This document shows, one piece after another, positions 21,971 to 32,436 of a stretch of DNA of 64,000 nt. The notes beneath the pieces are model-generated. The model had not been told where the DNA came from, made no database searches, and saw only the letters and a list, made by a program, of their open reading frames with translations. The translations under genes were made by a program, and so were the position numbers. The stretch covers positions 14,638,001 to 14,702,000 of the forward strand of contig NC_077239.1 of assembly GCF_947179165.1 (NCBI RefSeq), given 5' to 3'. Source of the stretch: Solanum dulcamara (taxonomy: Eukaryota; Streptophyta; Magnoliopsida; Solanales; Solanaceae). Numbering within the stretch: position 1 is the first letter of the stretch; each line of letters begins with the position of its first letter.

Positions 21971-23163
21971 ATGGATTCCAACCCTCCATAAAACTACCCT
22001 TATGATAGATTTCCCGATAGTGCTAGCAAGGAGATATTTCAGGATATTCGGAGGATGGGCTTTTGTATTGAAAGGGTCTTTAATATGAAAGAAGTAGCAG
22101 AGAAGGCCAACTCTTTCTATAATCAATTCCGGGATTTTGATTGGGTCCCCTTGGTGGAGGCTCCCCATTTCTCGTTGGTCGAGTGGGTAAGGGAATTATA
22201 CGTCATCCTTCTATTTTTCTTTTGGATTCCCCCAACTCCACTATCTGTATTCGAGGGGTGGACATCCCCGTGAATTCCCTGACTATAAATAAGGTGATGG
22301 GGGTACCAAAAATATGGCCTACAATTCCAAGCTAAAGGGGTTGGACATGACGTGGTTAAGCGACTTGCTAGTTGAGGAGAAATACAGGAGTAAGGCTTAC
22401 TATCCTAATATGGAGGGAATCACCAACCACTTCTTCTCTCTTGACGCCCGGAGGTGGCTAGCACTAGTAGGCCGGAGGATCCATCTATCAGCTAATCTTA
22501 CTGATGTAACTTATCATCAGATACTATTGGTTGTGTATGCTATCTAGGGTACCCAGCTAAACATGAGGGTGCAGGTTATGTCTTAGCGGAAAGACTTCTA
22601 CAGTTATAGTAAGAAATGTCCCTACCTTTCTGTACTAGTGTCTTCACTTTGTAGATGGGCAAGGGTACCTGTGGATGACACAGATTTTGAGGTGAAGAAT
22701 GATGATCCCTTCAACCTCCTACTAGAGTGGAAGAATCTCTCTAGAGAACTGAAGAAAAGGAAGATAAGTGAGGTGAAGAGCAGTCGGGCCATAACAGGCT
22801 CTAATGATGATGAGGATCTCCTTCCCCTCCTATCCAGCCCTGGCCCCAACCCCTGATATCTAGTAGCAACTTGGAATAAGACCTAGTTGCAATTAGGCGG
22901 TACATGAAGGTTGCTCCTTCTAGGACATTAGCCCCACCTGCTCCTGCCTAGTACATAGCAGTGCTCTACAGGGAGCTTGAGGCCGAGAGGAAAAAAGGGC
23001 ACTTTCGGGACCACTTGCTTGATTGTATGTGGAAGACCATTAAGGTCATATTTAGTTGTGTCGCCTCAGAGTAGGAGCTTCCCCAGTTGGAGCTAGAAGA
23101 ACTGCGGGAGTTTTCGTTTATGAGTGAGGCCAAGACTGAGGACCCCCCTCCTTCATAGTGGTT
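21971..23163 (+). pseudogene. Antisense plant 'putative transposon protein'-type gene, degenerate
   Basis: On the strand opposite to the host LTR element, frames 21971-22547 and 22560-23163 read DIRRMGFCIERVFN, then FDWVPLVEAPHFSLVEWVRE, IRGVDIPVNS, LTINKVMGVP, then GLDMTWLSDLL, EARRWL-like DARRWLALVGRRIHLSANLT, DVTYHQILLVVYAI, and further on LCRWARVPVDD. This order and wording match the plant-specific putative transposon protein domain I associate with PF20167-like sequences in Solanaceae; the accession is from memory. Several frameshifts (for example near 22200) and stops (near 22545, 22585, 22606) break it. The C-terminal part (ELEAERKKGHFRDHLLDCMW) is coiled-coil-like. Function unknown; the antisense position resembles the antisense ORFs described in some Tat-lineage plant retrotransposons. 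Confidence 0.65.
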
Positions 23164-23660
23164 GGGTATGCAGTAAGTATTTCCCCCCTCCCCCATTGGA
23201 TACATTGCTACTTATTTTGGTTTTGCCCTAATTGGGCGTTAAGACATCTTTTCCTTTTTTCCTTCATTTGTTTTGCATGTGAATGCTTGGTTTAACTATT
23301 TCTATTCCTTATATATAAATATTATAGTTACTTTGATATATAACTGTTGCTTCCACCTTTGTACAAATTGGAAAAGGCAATTTTAAACGTCCCCAAAAGT
23401 GAAAAGCAAAATGGGGTAGGGGTTCTATCCTGCCCTGCCTTCTATGGTGACTGGTATGCCTCTATTGCGGTTGCTACTATAACAAAGAAATTATTTTCAT
23501 AACAAAAGCATTGTAGCAGGTCAGTCCCGCTATAGTGGCCCGACAAGGTTAGTCCCAGAAATTGAAATTTCCTACAAAGTTCCCTCATTCCCCAATCCCT
23601 ATTATTGGATTTAACTTCGGAAATCTCACAATGATTCGAGTAAAATCCCAAAACCAAAAC

Positions 23661-23747
23661 CAGTAATACACATCTCAAGATCGAACCCAGTAATGCACAT
23701 CCCAAGATCGAACCTAGCAACGTACATCCCAGGCCTGAACCCAACAA
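23661..23747. repeat. 27-bp minisatellite, about three copies
   Basis: Units of the form 'cagtaatacacatctcaag' followed by 'atcgaacc' repeat head to tail with small changes. Confidence 0.7.
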
Positions 23748-24316
23748 CCATACAAATAAAACGTTTGCATCCCCTTAACATAAAACTCATCATGTAACAC
23801 ACAAAAAAAATTATTCATTACATCACATTATGATTTATCACTAGACCATTGCACATAATCACATCACATTATTTAGGTAAGTACACTTTACACATTGCAG
23901 ATATTTAGGCAACTCCTTGCACATAATCATAGTTTCAAGCTGCATCACACAAGAACATCAAAATTTTATAACTTATTTCGCCTCATGGATGACCGTTAGT
24001 CGATCATTCATTCTCTTACACAACCTCTAAAGCTAGATACTAATTGGAACCTTCTCAATTTTGATTTCCCTTGCTTGTATATCTTCAGCCGCGACAACGA
24101 CATCTAGTTTACTTTATCAAGATACCAATTAGAACTCAGAAATAACAATTAGACTCAACCCATATAACAAATGGCAGACCACATGAAAGGAGTAAAATAA
24201 GTGGAACGACTTTCTAGAATGCTTCATAACTTTCTGAAGATTAGATGTGGGCGCCAACACACCAATTCAAAGGAGTCTTTGCGACATTTGATCTTGTACT
24301 GGAAGACCGGTAACAT

Positions 24317-24330
24317 GGGCTCTAATACCA
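24317..24330 (-). other. Primer binding site of the nested element
   Basis: On the minus strand TGGTATTAGAGCCC starts three bases after the end of LTR D. It differs by one base from the initiator tRNA-Met primer binding site and fixes the element's direction. Confidence 0.75.
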
Positions 24331-24333
24331 AAT

Positions 24334-26536
24334 TTTTACGATCCAACCCATTGGGTCGTGTGGACACCTACTCTAACATCTAGATAGGAGAAGACTTACC
24401 ACCTATTTTTTTAAAAGCAAGAAATATGGAATAAACAAAAACATAATATTTTACCAATTTTAACCATAAAAAGATCCCAACCTTGATTTAAAATAGAAAA
24501 TCTTTGACAATACCATGAAAATTCCTTTTAAACCACCAATACAATCCTCCCAAGGAACTAATCTAAACAAGTAAAAGAACTTCTAAGAGTAAGAAATAAA
24601 TATAATAAGATAGACATAGCTTCCACCATAGGCAAAGAGAAGTAAAAGCTACTAGAGGTCATCGACATCTTCACCTAAGAAACATCACTGACCCTGCAAT
24701 CACATTATGCAGTGGCATAGCAAGAGTAGTATCAGTACAAATAACACGTACTGGTAGGTATCTTCAGCAACCCTAATCCACCTTATAATATCGTGCAAAA
24801 TAACTAGAAAGAAACATGCAACTTAAAATTATAAATTTGATCCCTAAGCCTCCACCCTTACCACTAGACACATTGCATTCACTCATTCATCTTTCCCCAA
24901 CATCTTACAACACCATTCCGCTGCCAACTCCATCACCAAGAGAGAACTCCCCTTTCATAACCTATCATAACCTAAGGTTGTCATACTTGAATCCTTTTCT
25001 AATTCTATTTTTTACACCACACCAAGGCTTCTCAAGCCCAACCATTTATGACCAACTACGGCTTCCTAATCCCAACTCCCCTTCATACAACCTAAGGCTT
25101 CTTAAACCTTCATTTACCGGATAAATCTCAGACCACTTTAACAGGCATACACAATTCAAGTAACAAACAAAGAATCAGACCCGCAGTCATCAACCTAACC
25201 TAAACACTATATGAACATGAATAAACCAACACTCTTCCTCATATTTGATTCCCACTCACCCATAAAGTAGCCCAGACCACTCAAGGTTCCTTAAGACATA
25301 GTTTATGATGTTTAATCTACAATTTTCAATCCCCACAAGAATCATCCAGCATTTAAACACACAATTCATCCACTCATGGAACAACATGTCATAAGAACGA
25401 CCCAATTCACTCATAGAATCCACACTCAATGATAACCTATATCAATCATGGTACCCAAGCCAATCGATGATATTTTGTATTAGGCCTGATGCCCGAGCCA
25501 ACCAATAATACGTACGAGGCGTGGTACCCGAGCCAACTAAGTGCTATCATGTACCAGGCATGATATCCATGCCAAAAAAGGATATCCCATGACAAGCGTA
25601 GTAGCTAAGCCAACCAATAATCACAAACAACATATACAATTACAATCACATATACACAAGTCATCAACAACAATTAGACACCCAATCACAATTATTGACT
25701 TAACAACACATGAAGCATATCCCATATGATCACAAATATAATACATAGTGGTGCATTTATGTCAATAACCCTATATTGGATCCCTCAGCGTATGCATATG
25801 CTCGTTCCCAGGAATTACCTTCCCTATTTTCATAAATTAGGACATTTTTTCGGACAAATTCCCTTTTCTTAATTCAATTACCCACAGGTTATCACCCATG
25901 AAATCTAAGCCTAAAAACCGTCATAGTAATAGCCTTATCCACCCGATAAGTTCTCACCCAAACAACATTAAACAATACTCGTAACCATCCTGACTCTGTG
26001 CCCGCAGACCTAGGCATAGAGTCTGCCATCAATTTACAAGAATATTATAATATAGATGCAGGTAAATTCAGTTAAGCCTAGCCTACCTTGACACCAAGAA
26101 ACCACTGTAGAAATTTGGTTTCACGAGTTTCTGACTTCGTGGAGGCAAATCTTGGCGGATGTAGGCCTAAAATCTACTAGTTTTGACTTTATCGCGCTAG
26201 AATTCATCCTCTCCCTTGTTCCCAGGCTTAGAGTATTTTTTTAAGGGTTTTGGAGCAGACCTCGTCTATTTACCGTTGAAGAGGAGGAGGAAATTAAAAG
26301 AAATAGTGTTTTCGGGTTTCTGCCCCCGCTGACCCTGCTGTAACGGCTAGCCCGTTTCTATAGCAGTGTGCCATAGCAGAATTATTTTCTCTATGGCGGG
26401 ATGATGTCAGTATGGACAATGTCCAATTTTCTAGATTTCATTAAGTCATCTCATTTTAAATCGGCAATGTAATTCAAGAATTTTTCAAACTCCGTACGAG
26501 ATGCCTTTTCTAATAACGACGTTCCAGATCATTACA
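24334..26536 (-). repeat. 5' LTR (D) of the nested element
   Basis: Plus-strand ends are TTTTACGATCC (eroded TGTCACGATCC) at 24334 and GATCATTACA at 26527-26536. It aligns throughout with LTR C by eye with many substitutions, so the insertion is not recent. It carries a minisatellite at 25438-25620 and the CTATAG-type cluster at 26340-26400. Confidence 0.85.
25438..25620. repeat. Minisatellite zone in LTR D
   Basis: About four imperfect units containing 'cgtggtacccgagccaac' and variants, at the position equivalent to 19995-20175. Confidence 0.65.
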
Positions 26537-26772
26537 GTAAGGGATAGTAGCAAACGAATATGATAGCAATTGTAGAGTTTGTGTTCAATCCAATGTAATA
26601 GTCATACAATTGTAGAACTCTATATTCATTGTATAAGTAGAAGTCTACTCTACCTAGGTCATAGTTCAGCATTCTGAACTTGTATAAATATATGTCATGC
26701 TTGGCTTTTAGATTCATTGAGAAAAGCCTCGATTGCTCCAAAAATACTCAGCCAATCTTGTGTTTTTCTACA
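26537..26772 (+). repeat. Outer Copia 3' LTR, second part
   Basis: Begins with the duplicated GTAAG and continues 'ggatagtagcaaacgaatat', matching 16200 onward of the 5' LTR, to a terminus TCTACA at 26772, followed by the ATGCA duplication. Confidence 0.85.
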
Positions 26773-26777
26773 ATGCA

Positions 26778-27480
26778 TACTTATTAATATTAGTATCTTT
26801 TCTACCAAAAAGAAGTATAGCTTTTACTTAGTATTGGTATACTAATGTGTTTTGTATAAATATATTTTATTTTATAGTGCTGACACACAATTGTACGATG
26901 TCTTGCTGTATGTGATGTTGATCAGTATAACACTTAAAGAAAGGAAAAGGATGAATTTGTTTCTGCATGTTTGCAGCTTCCTTTGCGTCGGGAATCACGG
27001 GTTTTGTTCCTACCCTAGTCTTGGGACCTACCCACCTTTGCTTAGTTATATCATATAAATTAGTTATTAATAAATATATACATGGCTTAATTCTTGAAAA
27101 ACACAGCTAAATATACTTAATTTGGGGTTTGAAGTATGAAGGAATAAAACTAGTACTGTCGTAGTTGGCTACGTGGTTTAATTAGTTGGAAATCATGGAA
27201 TGACTCAGCAAATACCTAATATAGGCACTATGCAATATCAGGCTCGATTAAGTTGAATCTCAATTCTCAAAAACTAAAGATTAAGGCCTAAGGGAATAGT
27301 CCATTGTTTAAAAAAAAGAACATAAAACTAGCAGGATATGTACAAAGATATTGTTGAATGAGAGCATATGTGAACTCAATAGTTAATGGAAAACCTATAT
27401 GAACAAAATGTTAAATATATAAAGCAAAATAAAAACAAAATTTAAATAAAAATTAAATTGTTTCAGAGGTTTTTTTTTCT
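26778..27480. other. AT-rich intergenic DNA, nothing recognised
   Basis: Short open frames only; no repeat borders or gene motifs identified. Confidence 0.4.
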
Positions 27481-27483
27481 CAA

Positions 27484-27640
27484 CGACAACAACAATAATA
27501 TATCACCACCAAAAAAAGTGGTGCAGATCTGTGGTAAGTGAGGTCTGGGAGGATAGTGTGTACACGGACCTTATTCTACCTCCAGGTGATGTAGAGAGGT
27601 TGTTTCCAATGACTCCCGGCTCAAGACAAAGACAGTCCAG
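27484..27640 (+). mobile_element. Solanaceae-type SINE-like copy 1
   Basis: Contains 'gtgaggtctgggaggatag', 'tgtgtacacggacctta' and 'gtagagaggttgtttcc', then 'gactcccggctc'. This is the core of an abundant short interspersed repeat in Solanaceae (SolS-type, from memory). Copy 2 is at 28040-28175 and a reverse, split copy lies at 29697-29737 plus 31559-31605. Confidence 0.6.
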
Positions 27641-28039
27641 CTCAAGACAAAGACAGACTAGGAAAAAAACATAATGGAAGTACAATAGACAATAGATAGT
27701 AACAAAAATCACAAATAGTAACATAACAATACTGTAATAAAATAATATTGTAAACAAACAACGCGAAATAATAGATAGTCACATAATTGAAGAACTAGAA
27801 ACTACAAGAATAATCCTATGACTACTAGCAAGGGCACAAGACAAAGCACTCCTACCTACTAGAAACAAAGGTTTTTCTCACCGTAAATCAATGGAAAATT
27901 TGAACTATAGAATATGATTTTTCCACTACTATAGACTATTATGTCCCACTCATTTTTCAGTGAATCAGCTCACTAGGAAATGTATGGTAGAAAATAAATT
28001 CTCGCTGAGATAGTGAGAAATTCTTAGTTTTCTGTACGA

Positions 28040-28175
28040 AACAACAATAACATACCCAGTAAAATCTCACGAGTGGGGTCTGAGGAGGGTAGGATGTACG
28101 CAGACCTTACCATTACATCATGAAGATAGAAAGGTTGTTTTCGAAAGACCCTCGGCTCGCTTTCTATATGAAATA
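28040..28175 (+). mobile_element. Solanaceae-type SINE-like copy 2
   Basis: 'acaacaataacatacccagt', 'gtggggtctgaggagggtag', 'atgtacgcagaccttacc' and 'gaccctcggctcg' match the family core more closely than copy 1. Confidence 0.65.
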
Positions 28176-29500
28176 ATAACTATCTTTTTTCACACCGATT
28201 CAATTAAAATATTTATGAAAATAGCCAACTAAATATTGTTTAGTGAAAAAATAGTAATTTTTTTAAATAGTGAATCAAATTTGAGGAATTTTTTGAAATT
28301 CTATTATTTGTGCATAACAATCAAAAGCAAAAAGAAGTTAATGATGGACAGCTTTTGCATTCTCCTCACGTGTGCTGGCATGATATTTTGGAGTTGTGAT
28401 TGAAGCTTTGAACGAAAAAATAAAGGCATAAAGTATTGGAGTTTACATCTTTTTGTTCTTCTTTCCTACAATTATTACATATATGTTATTGTGTGTTCAT
28501 TACATTATATATGCACGGGCTTCTTGAGTCTAGTGATGATAAAATGGTTGGCCCTAATTAATTGATCATCCTTCTAACTAAAAAGACATTATAATAATTA
28601 AATGCAAATGTTATCCATAAGTGAATCGTGGTGCCACAAAGAAATATAAAGTATCAACTACTTCATTTATTTGTTTTTGGTTTCTAATATTATTGGATGA
28701 AATTGAAAGTTTGGTTTATCAACTACTATTATCATTATGTGTTGCAAAAAGAAAAAGTAAAGAGGGCTAATCCGTAATTAATTCCATAAATAAATATCTT
28801 ATTGGTAAAAGTAGTGATGTTGTTCTGAAAAAATTCACTGCGGCACACCAACCAGTGAAGTCAACCCACCCAAAAACAAGTTTTGTCTTATTTTCCATTA
28901 CACTAATTTATAATTAATATTATGTAATATAACATAAAAATATATATGTTAATTAGATGTATATAATTGGTGTTGTATATAAAAATAATTCACATTGGAA
29001 TATGTGTGCCTATTAATGCGGATCTAGCATTCTTTGAGAATGAGCATGTCTGTCGTCTTTTGCTTCTTATTTTAATAATATTAAAATTACTAATCCATAT
29101 TGGTCGTCGTAATCAAATTTCAACAAATAATTATTCTAATGATCATGCATCATACATGATGAATGTATATGCAATTATGCATACATATGGTTGGACATCT
29201 CAATAGTAAAACATATGAAATTTTACCATTCAATTTAATTTTGGTGTGCAAGATTATTACGAAAGATTAGCAGGTAGTTGAACGTTATTTTATTTTTTTT
29301 ATGAACGTTGTTTTATTTTTTTTATATGTATTATTATTACTTTTCTATTATCTTATTCTTCAAATTTTTATTGTTTGTTGTTTTTATTACCTTTTGCTTT
29401 TGGTCCTTTTATTGCTATTGGGTTTTTTTCCTATAATTTGTAGCTTACATGACTTTTTCACCATTTTATTTTCTTTCATATTGGTCTTCTATATGTGTTG
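28176..29500. other. AT-rich intergenic DNA
   Basis: No supported gene. Open frames at 28967-29206 and 29301-29531 are low-complexity or lack recognisable features. Confidence 0.4.
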
Positions 29501-29503
29501 CAC

Positions 29504-29694
29504 TGAGGGGGTGGAGCAACCTTATAGTTAGGGTTTCATCTGAACTTCTTTCGTAAAAAATTATACTATTTATATATGGTTAAAATAATTTTTTAGGTAT
29601 ATATAATAAATGTCGAACTCCGTTCAGCTAGTTCATTAGTCTACTTTTTCAGATTTTGAACCCCCTTATTAAAATTTTTGGATCCGCCCCTGAT
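29504..29694. mobile_element. Small hAT-like MITE (candidate)
   Basis: The left end TGAGGGGGTGGAGC and the reverse-complemented right end TCAGGGGCGGATCC are similar. The flanking 8-mers GTTGCACT and ATTACACG share five of eight bases, compatible with an eroded 8-bp hAT target duplication. Confidence 0.4.
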
Positions 29695-29737
29695 TACACG
29701 GACTGAGGGTCCATCAAAACAATATCTACTTTCACAA

Positions 29738-31558
29738 TGTCACGATCCTGACCCGTCGTGACTGACACCCACTCTAACTCTCCAGTAGGAGAACCATTCT
29801 AACAGTCGAACAACAATAATCGCAATGTATACACAAGCTTAAAGATGTGGAAGTAGGTTTAAATCAAAGATAAATGATGAGTTTTCATAAACTCAGAAAC
29901 CAATTAGTTATCAACCAAATTATGCGGAAGTAAATACACCCTAGGAACTGAAAGTCATCATACCAAAACTCTAAAACTAACAAGTCTAGAACAAGAGTAC
30001 AACTCCAAATAGAAACCAGTAACAAATAAACCATTGTCTGAACATCTAAGTCCTGAAAAAGAAAAGGACTAGAAATAACGATAGAGTCCACAGCATCCTG
30101 AAGGAACAACTCACCTTTGAAATCGAAAACACAATCACTCCTCTAGACGAGGTCTCTCCGCAGCTGGCTGAATATGCCCTGTACTCAACAAAAGGCAAAG
30201 TAAGAGTAGTATCAGTACACAAAAATAATAATGTACTGGTAGGATCACGCGGTTAGCCAGTAAGAGGTTCATAGACAAGTAAGTTCAACACAATAGACAT
30301 ATACATATACAGAATAAGTCAACTAATCTCACGTTCAACCATATTCATCAATATCACAACTCAATGTCTTCCACATGCTATAACTTCACACAAGGGTCCT
30401 CTCAAGGGACCTATAAACAATCAACTTTGTGTCGCAACGTGACACCCAATCCAACTATGTATCAAAACGTGATACCCGATCCAACTATGTATCAGAACGT
30501 GACACCCGATCCAAATATGTGTTGGAACGTGACACTCAATCCAAAGATACCACAATCACAAATACATTCAGTATTTACAATATTTATATCACCAAGAATA
30601 GGTTAATCATAAAACCAGGCAAGCAAGTGATCATTTCACATATAATCAAGCATGTTTCCTTATTCATATACACACATGCAAATCATTAAGCAATTTAACA
30701 AGTATATGAGACACATATGGGAAACTAGACTATCACCTACCTCAAATTCACGCTTCAACAACCTTACAATGAAAGAGCATTCCCTTTCCGAGTTCGTTCT
30801 TCTCATTCTTGGTCTGAAAAATAATAAATACATATAAAGGATCAACACAATGGTCTAACTATCATGAAATATAGCACAATTCACACCCTAGTCCAAACTC
30901 ATGATCCTAACCTCACCCTGAGGCTATTTTCCACCATAGGTCTTTAGTTCAAACCCTCCCCCAATGATTACTCACCATACTTTATAGGTTCTAGGAATCA
31001 AAGTATGAATTTAGGAAGTAAAATCTTTACCTGAAGCATGGAAACCCCTGGAAACTTGATACAATTCGCCTTAGGTCACCTCTCAAAGTCCAAGAAACTG
31101 ATTTTGCAGAAAAAGATCATTTTTGGACTATGTCACGATTTAAGTCGCGACTGTCCTGCTCTGGCGGGACCTATCCCACTCTGGCGGCCCTGCTCTAGCG
31201 GGATATGCGGAAATAGTGAGTTCGGTGTTTGTGCTCCAAGCCTCCATTTCACAAGACACCCCCTTCCAAAGACGTATTAAAATATACTCTTTACGCCAAC
31301 TTCGATTCCGGGAGTTTTACTCGCACGAATGTGATTTCGCGAAGCCGTAAATGCTCCTATCGTCCTGGCTATCAGCCTATCCAATCAAATTAGAGGTTTG
31401 ACCTCCCATTATTCACATGATCATCCTAGACTTTACCTGACTCAGAATTCATCCAAGTCTGGTCTAGGCTAAGTTTTTCCAAAGTTACTACCGGATGTTT
31501 TTTGGCCTGAAATCCTTCTCCATTGGCCTATTTCTAATGACGGGGATAAGTCGTTACA
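29738..31558 (-). mobile_element. Solo LTR E of the Gypsy-like family (1,821 bp)
   Basis: On the plus strand it starts TGTCACGATCC and ends GTCGTTACA, the family termini in reverse. The flanks CACAA (29733-29737) and TACAA (31559-31563) differ by one base and fit a 5-bp target duplication. It includes 'cagtaagaggttcatag' text, a 30-bp minisatellite at 30428-30547 and a 'ctctggcggg' cluster at 31150-31210 corresponding to the CTATAG zone of its relatives. No internal region is present. Confidence 0.8.
30428..30547. repeat. 30-bp minisatellite, four copies, in solo LTR E
   Basis: Four successive 30-bp units of the form 'tgtatcagaacgtgacaccc' plus 'gatccaacta'. Because 30 is a multiple of three they stay open and give false 10-residue protein repeats (NVIPDPTMYQ). 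Confidence 0.85.
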
Positions 31559-31605
31559 TACAAGGTGGGAGTAAGGTTACGTATACACTATCATCATCAT
31601 ATACT

Positions 31606-31667
31606 ACTTATGAAATAACACGAAATATATTATTATTATTATTATAATATATGTGTGTGTATATCAC

Positions 31668-31706
<39 letters not shown>

Positions 31707-31883
31707 TTTACTTAATTTAGACTTTTATTATTGATTAGCAAAATACTTCACAGTTCACACCAAAATTGTCCTAATTTTCTATTATTATTTAAAATTATCT
31801 ACCATTATACTTTAGAGCTTTGTTAGGATCAAGACAACTGCAAAATAATTTGCTAACTACAGGAATATGAATATCCCGGGAAG
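31606..31883. repeat. ATT/AAT and GT simple repeats
   Basis: (ATT)n at about 31630-31645, (GT)n near 31654-31662 and (AAT)n at about 31669-31706, in AT-rich spacer. Confidence 0.7.
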
Positions 31884-32436
31884 TAGAGCTATTCAAAATC
31901 GAACCAAAATTGATAAACTGAATCAAAAAAAAATTAGTGATTTATTGATAGTGAATTATTGATTTAGCGATTTTGGTAATGGTTTTAATTTTTTTAATTA
32001 TTGGGTTATTGGTTTCTAACGGCTTAAAGTTTTTCTTAGCGGGTTAACTGATAACCCGATAATAACTTAATAATTTATATTTATTACCATTCGGTATATA
32101 AAGTCCTTCCCTTAGGATTTAATTTTCATACTTTTATTTCTTGTTGTCTCAAACTCTTAGTTATTCTATAATGTTTTACATTTGTTTTTTAGCAAGACGC
32201 AATTTATCAACTCAAGTGCATGATTCATTTGGTTTGTCACATCTTGTTTCTAAGTGATTTTCAATGGATTTTTCTTTGTGTCAAATGTTAACGGTTAAAC
32301 CGATAACCGAACCGGTAATCCGATAAGCTAATATCTTAATAGTTCAATAACGATTTGACATATCTATAAACCGACATCCGATAAGTCAAATCGATAAACA
32401 TCAAAATTGAATCGAACCGATTGATATGCAACTCTA
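31884..32436. mobile_element. Candidate TIR element rich in 'aaccgataacccgataa' phrases
   Basis: The left end TAGAGCTATTCAAAAT and reverse-complemented right end TAGAGTTGCATATCAAT are loosely similar, as in the hAT-like family at 36088-36766. The interior repeats degenerate 'accgataaccc' phrases in both orientations. No convincing target duplication. Confidence 0.35.

Larger units (their letters stand above)
23164..24333. other. Non-coding 5' internal region of the nested element
   Basis: Contains CTATAG-rich palindromic text near 23440-23550, a ~27-bp minisatellite at 23661-23747, and the primer binding site at the right end. On the minus strand a short open frame at 23442-23747 is mostly the translated minisatellite. 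Confidence 0.5.
18888..26536 (-). mobile_element. Complete non-autonomous Gypsy-like LTR element (7,649 bp) nested in the Copia 3' LTR
   Basis: Two LTRs of the same orientation (18888-20962 and 24334-26536) enclose a 3,371-bp internal region. A primer binding site sits next to the right-hand LTR on the minus strand, so the right LTR is the 5' LTR and the element runs right to left. Flanking GTAAG duplications are perfect. No gag, protease, RT, RNase H or integrase is recognisable inside, so it fits a LARD-like (large, non-autonomous) element. The only coding remnant lies on the opposite strand. Confidence 0.85.
16165..26772 (+). mobile_element. Complete but decayed Copia element, split by a nested Gypsy-like element
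   Basis: The element has a 5' LTR (16165-16445), primer binding site (16446-16457), internal region (16458-18854) and a 3' LTR in two parts (18855-18887 and 26537-26772). Perfect ATGCA target duplications at 16160-16164 and 26773-26777 bracket it. Without the nested insert it would be about 2.95 kb, short for Copia because most of the protease-to-RT interval including integrase is missing. Many stops make it non-functional. Confidence 0.85.
29697..31605 (-). mobile_element. SINE-like copy 3, split by solo LTR E
   Basis: 29697-29737 ('ctgagggtccatcaaaacaa', 'tctactttcacaa') and 31559-31605 ('tacaaggtgggagtaagg', 'tacgtatacacta') join into the reverse complement of the same SINE-like core found at 27484 and 28040. 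The solo LTR at 29738-31558 lies between them. Confidence 0.6.

Noticed and set aside
22055..22856. A functional host gene
   Set aside because: Frameshifts and stops occur throughout and it lies between LTRs of one element.
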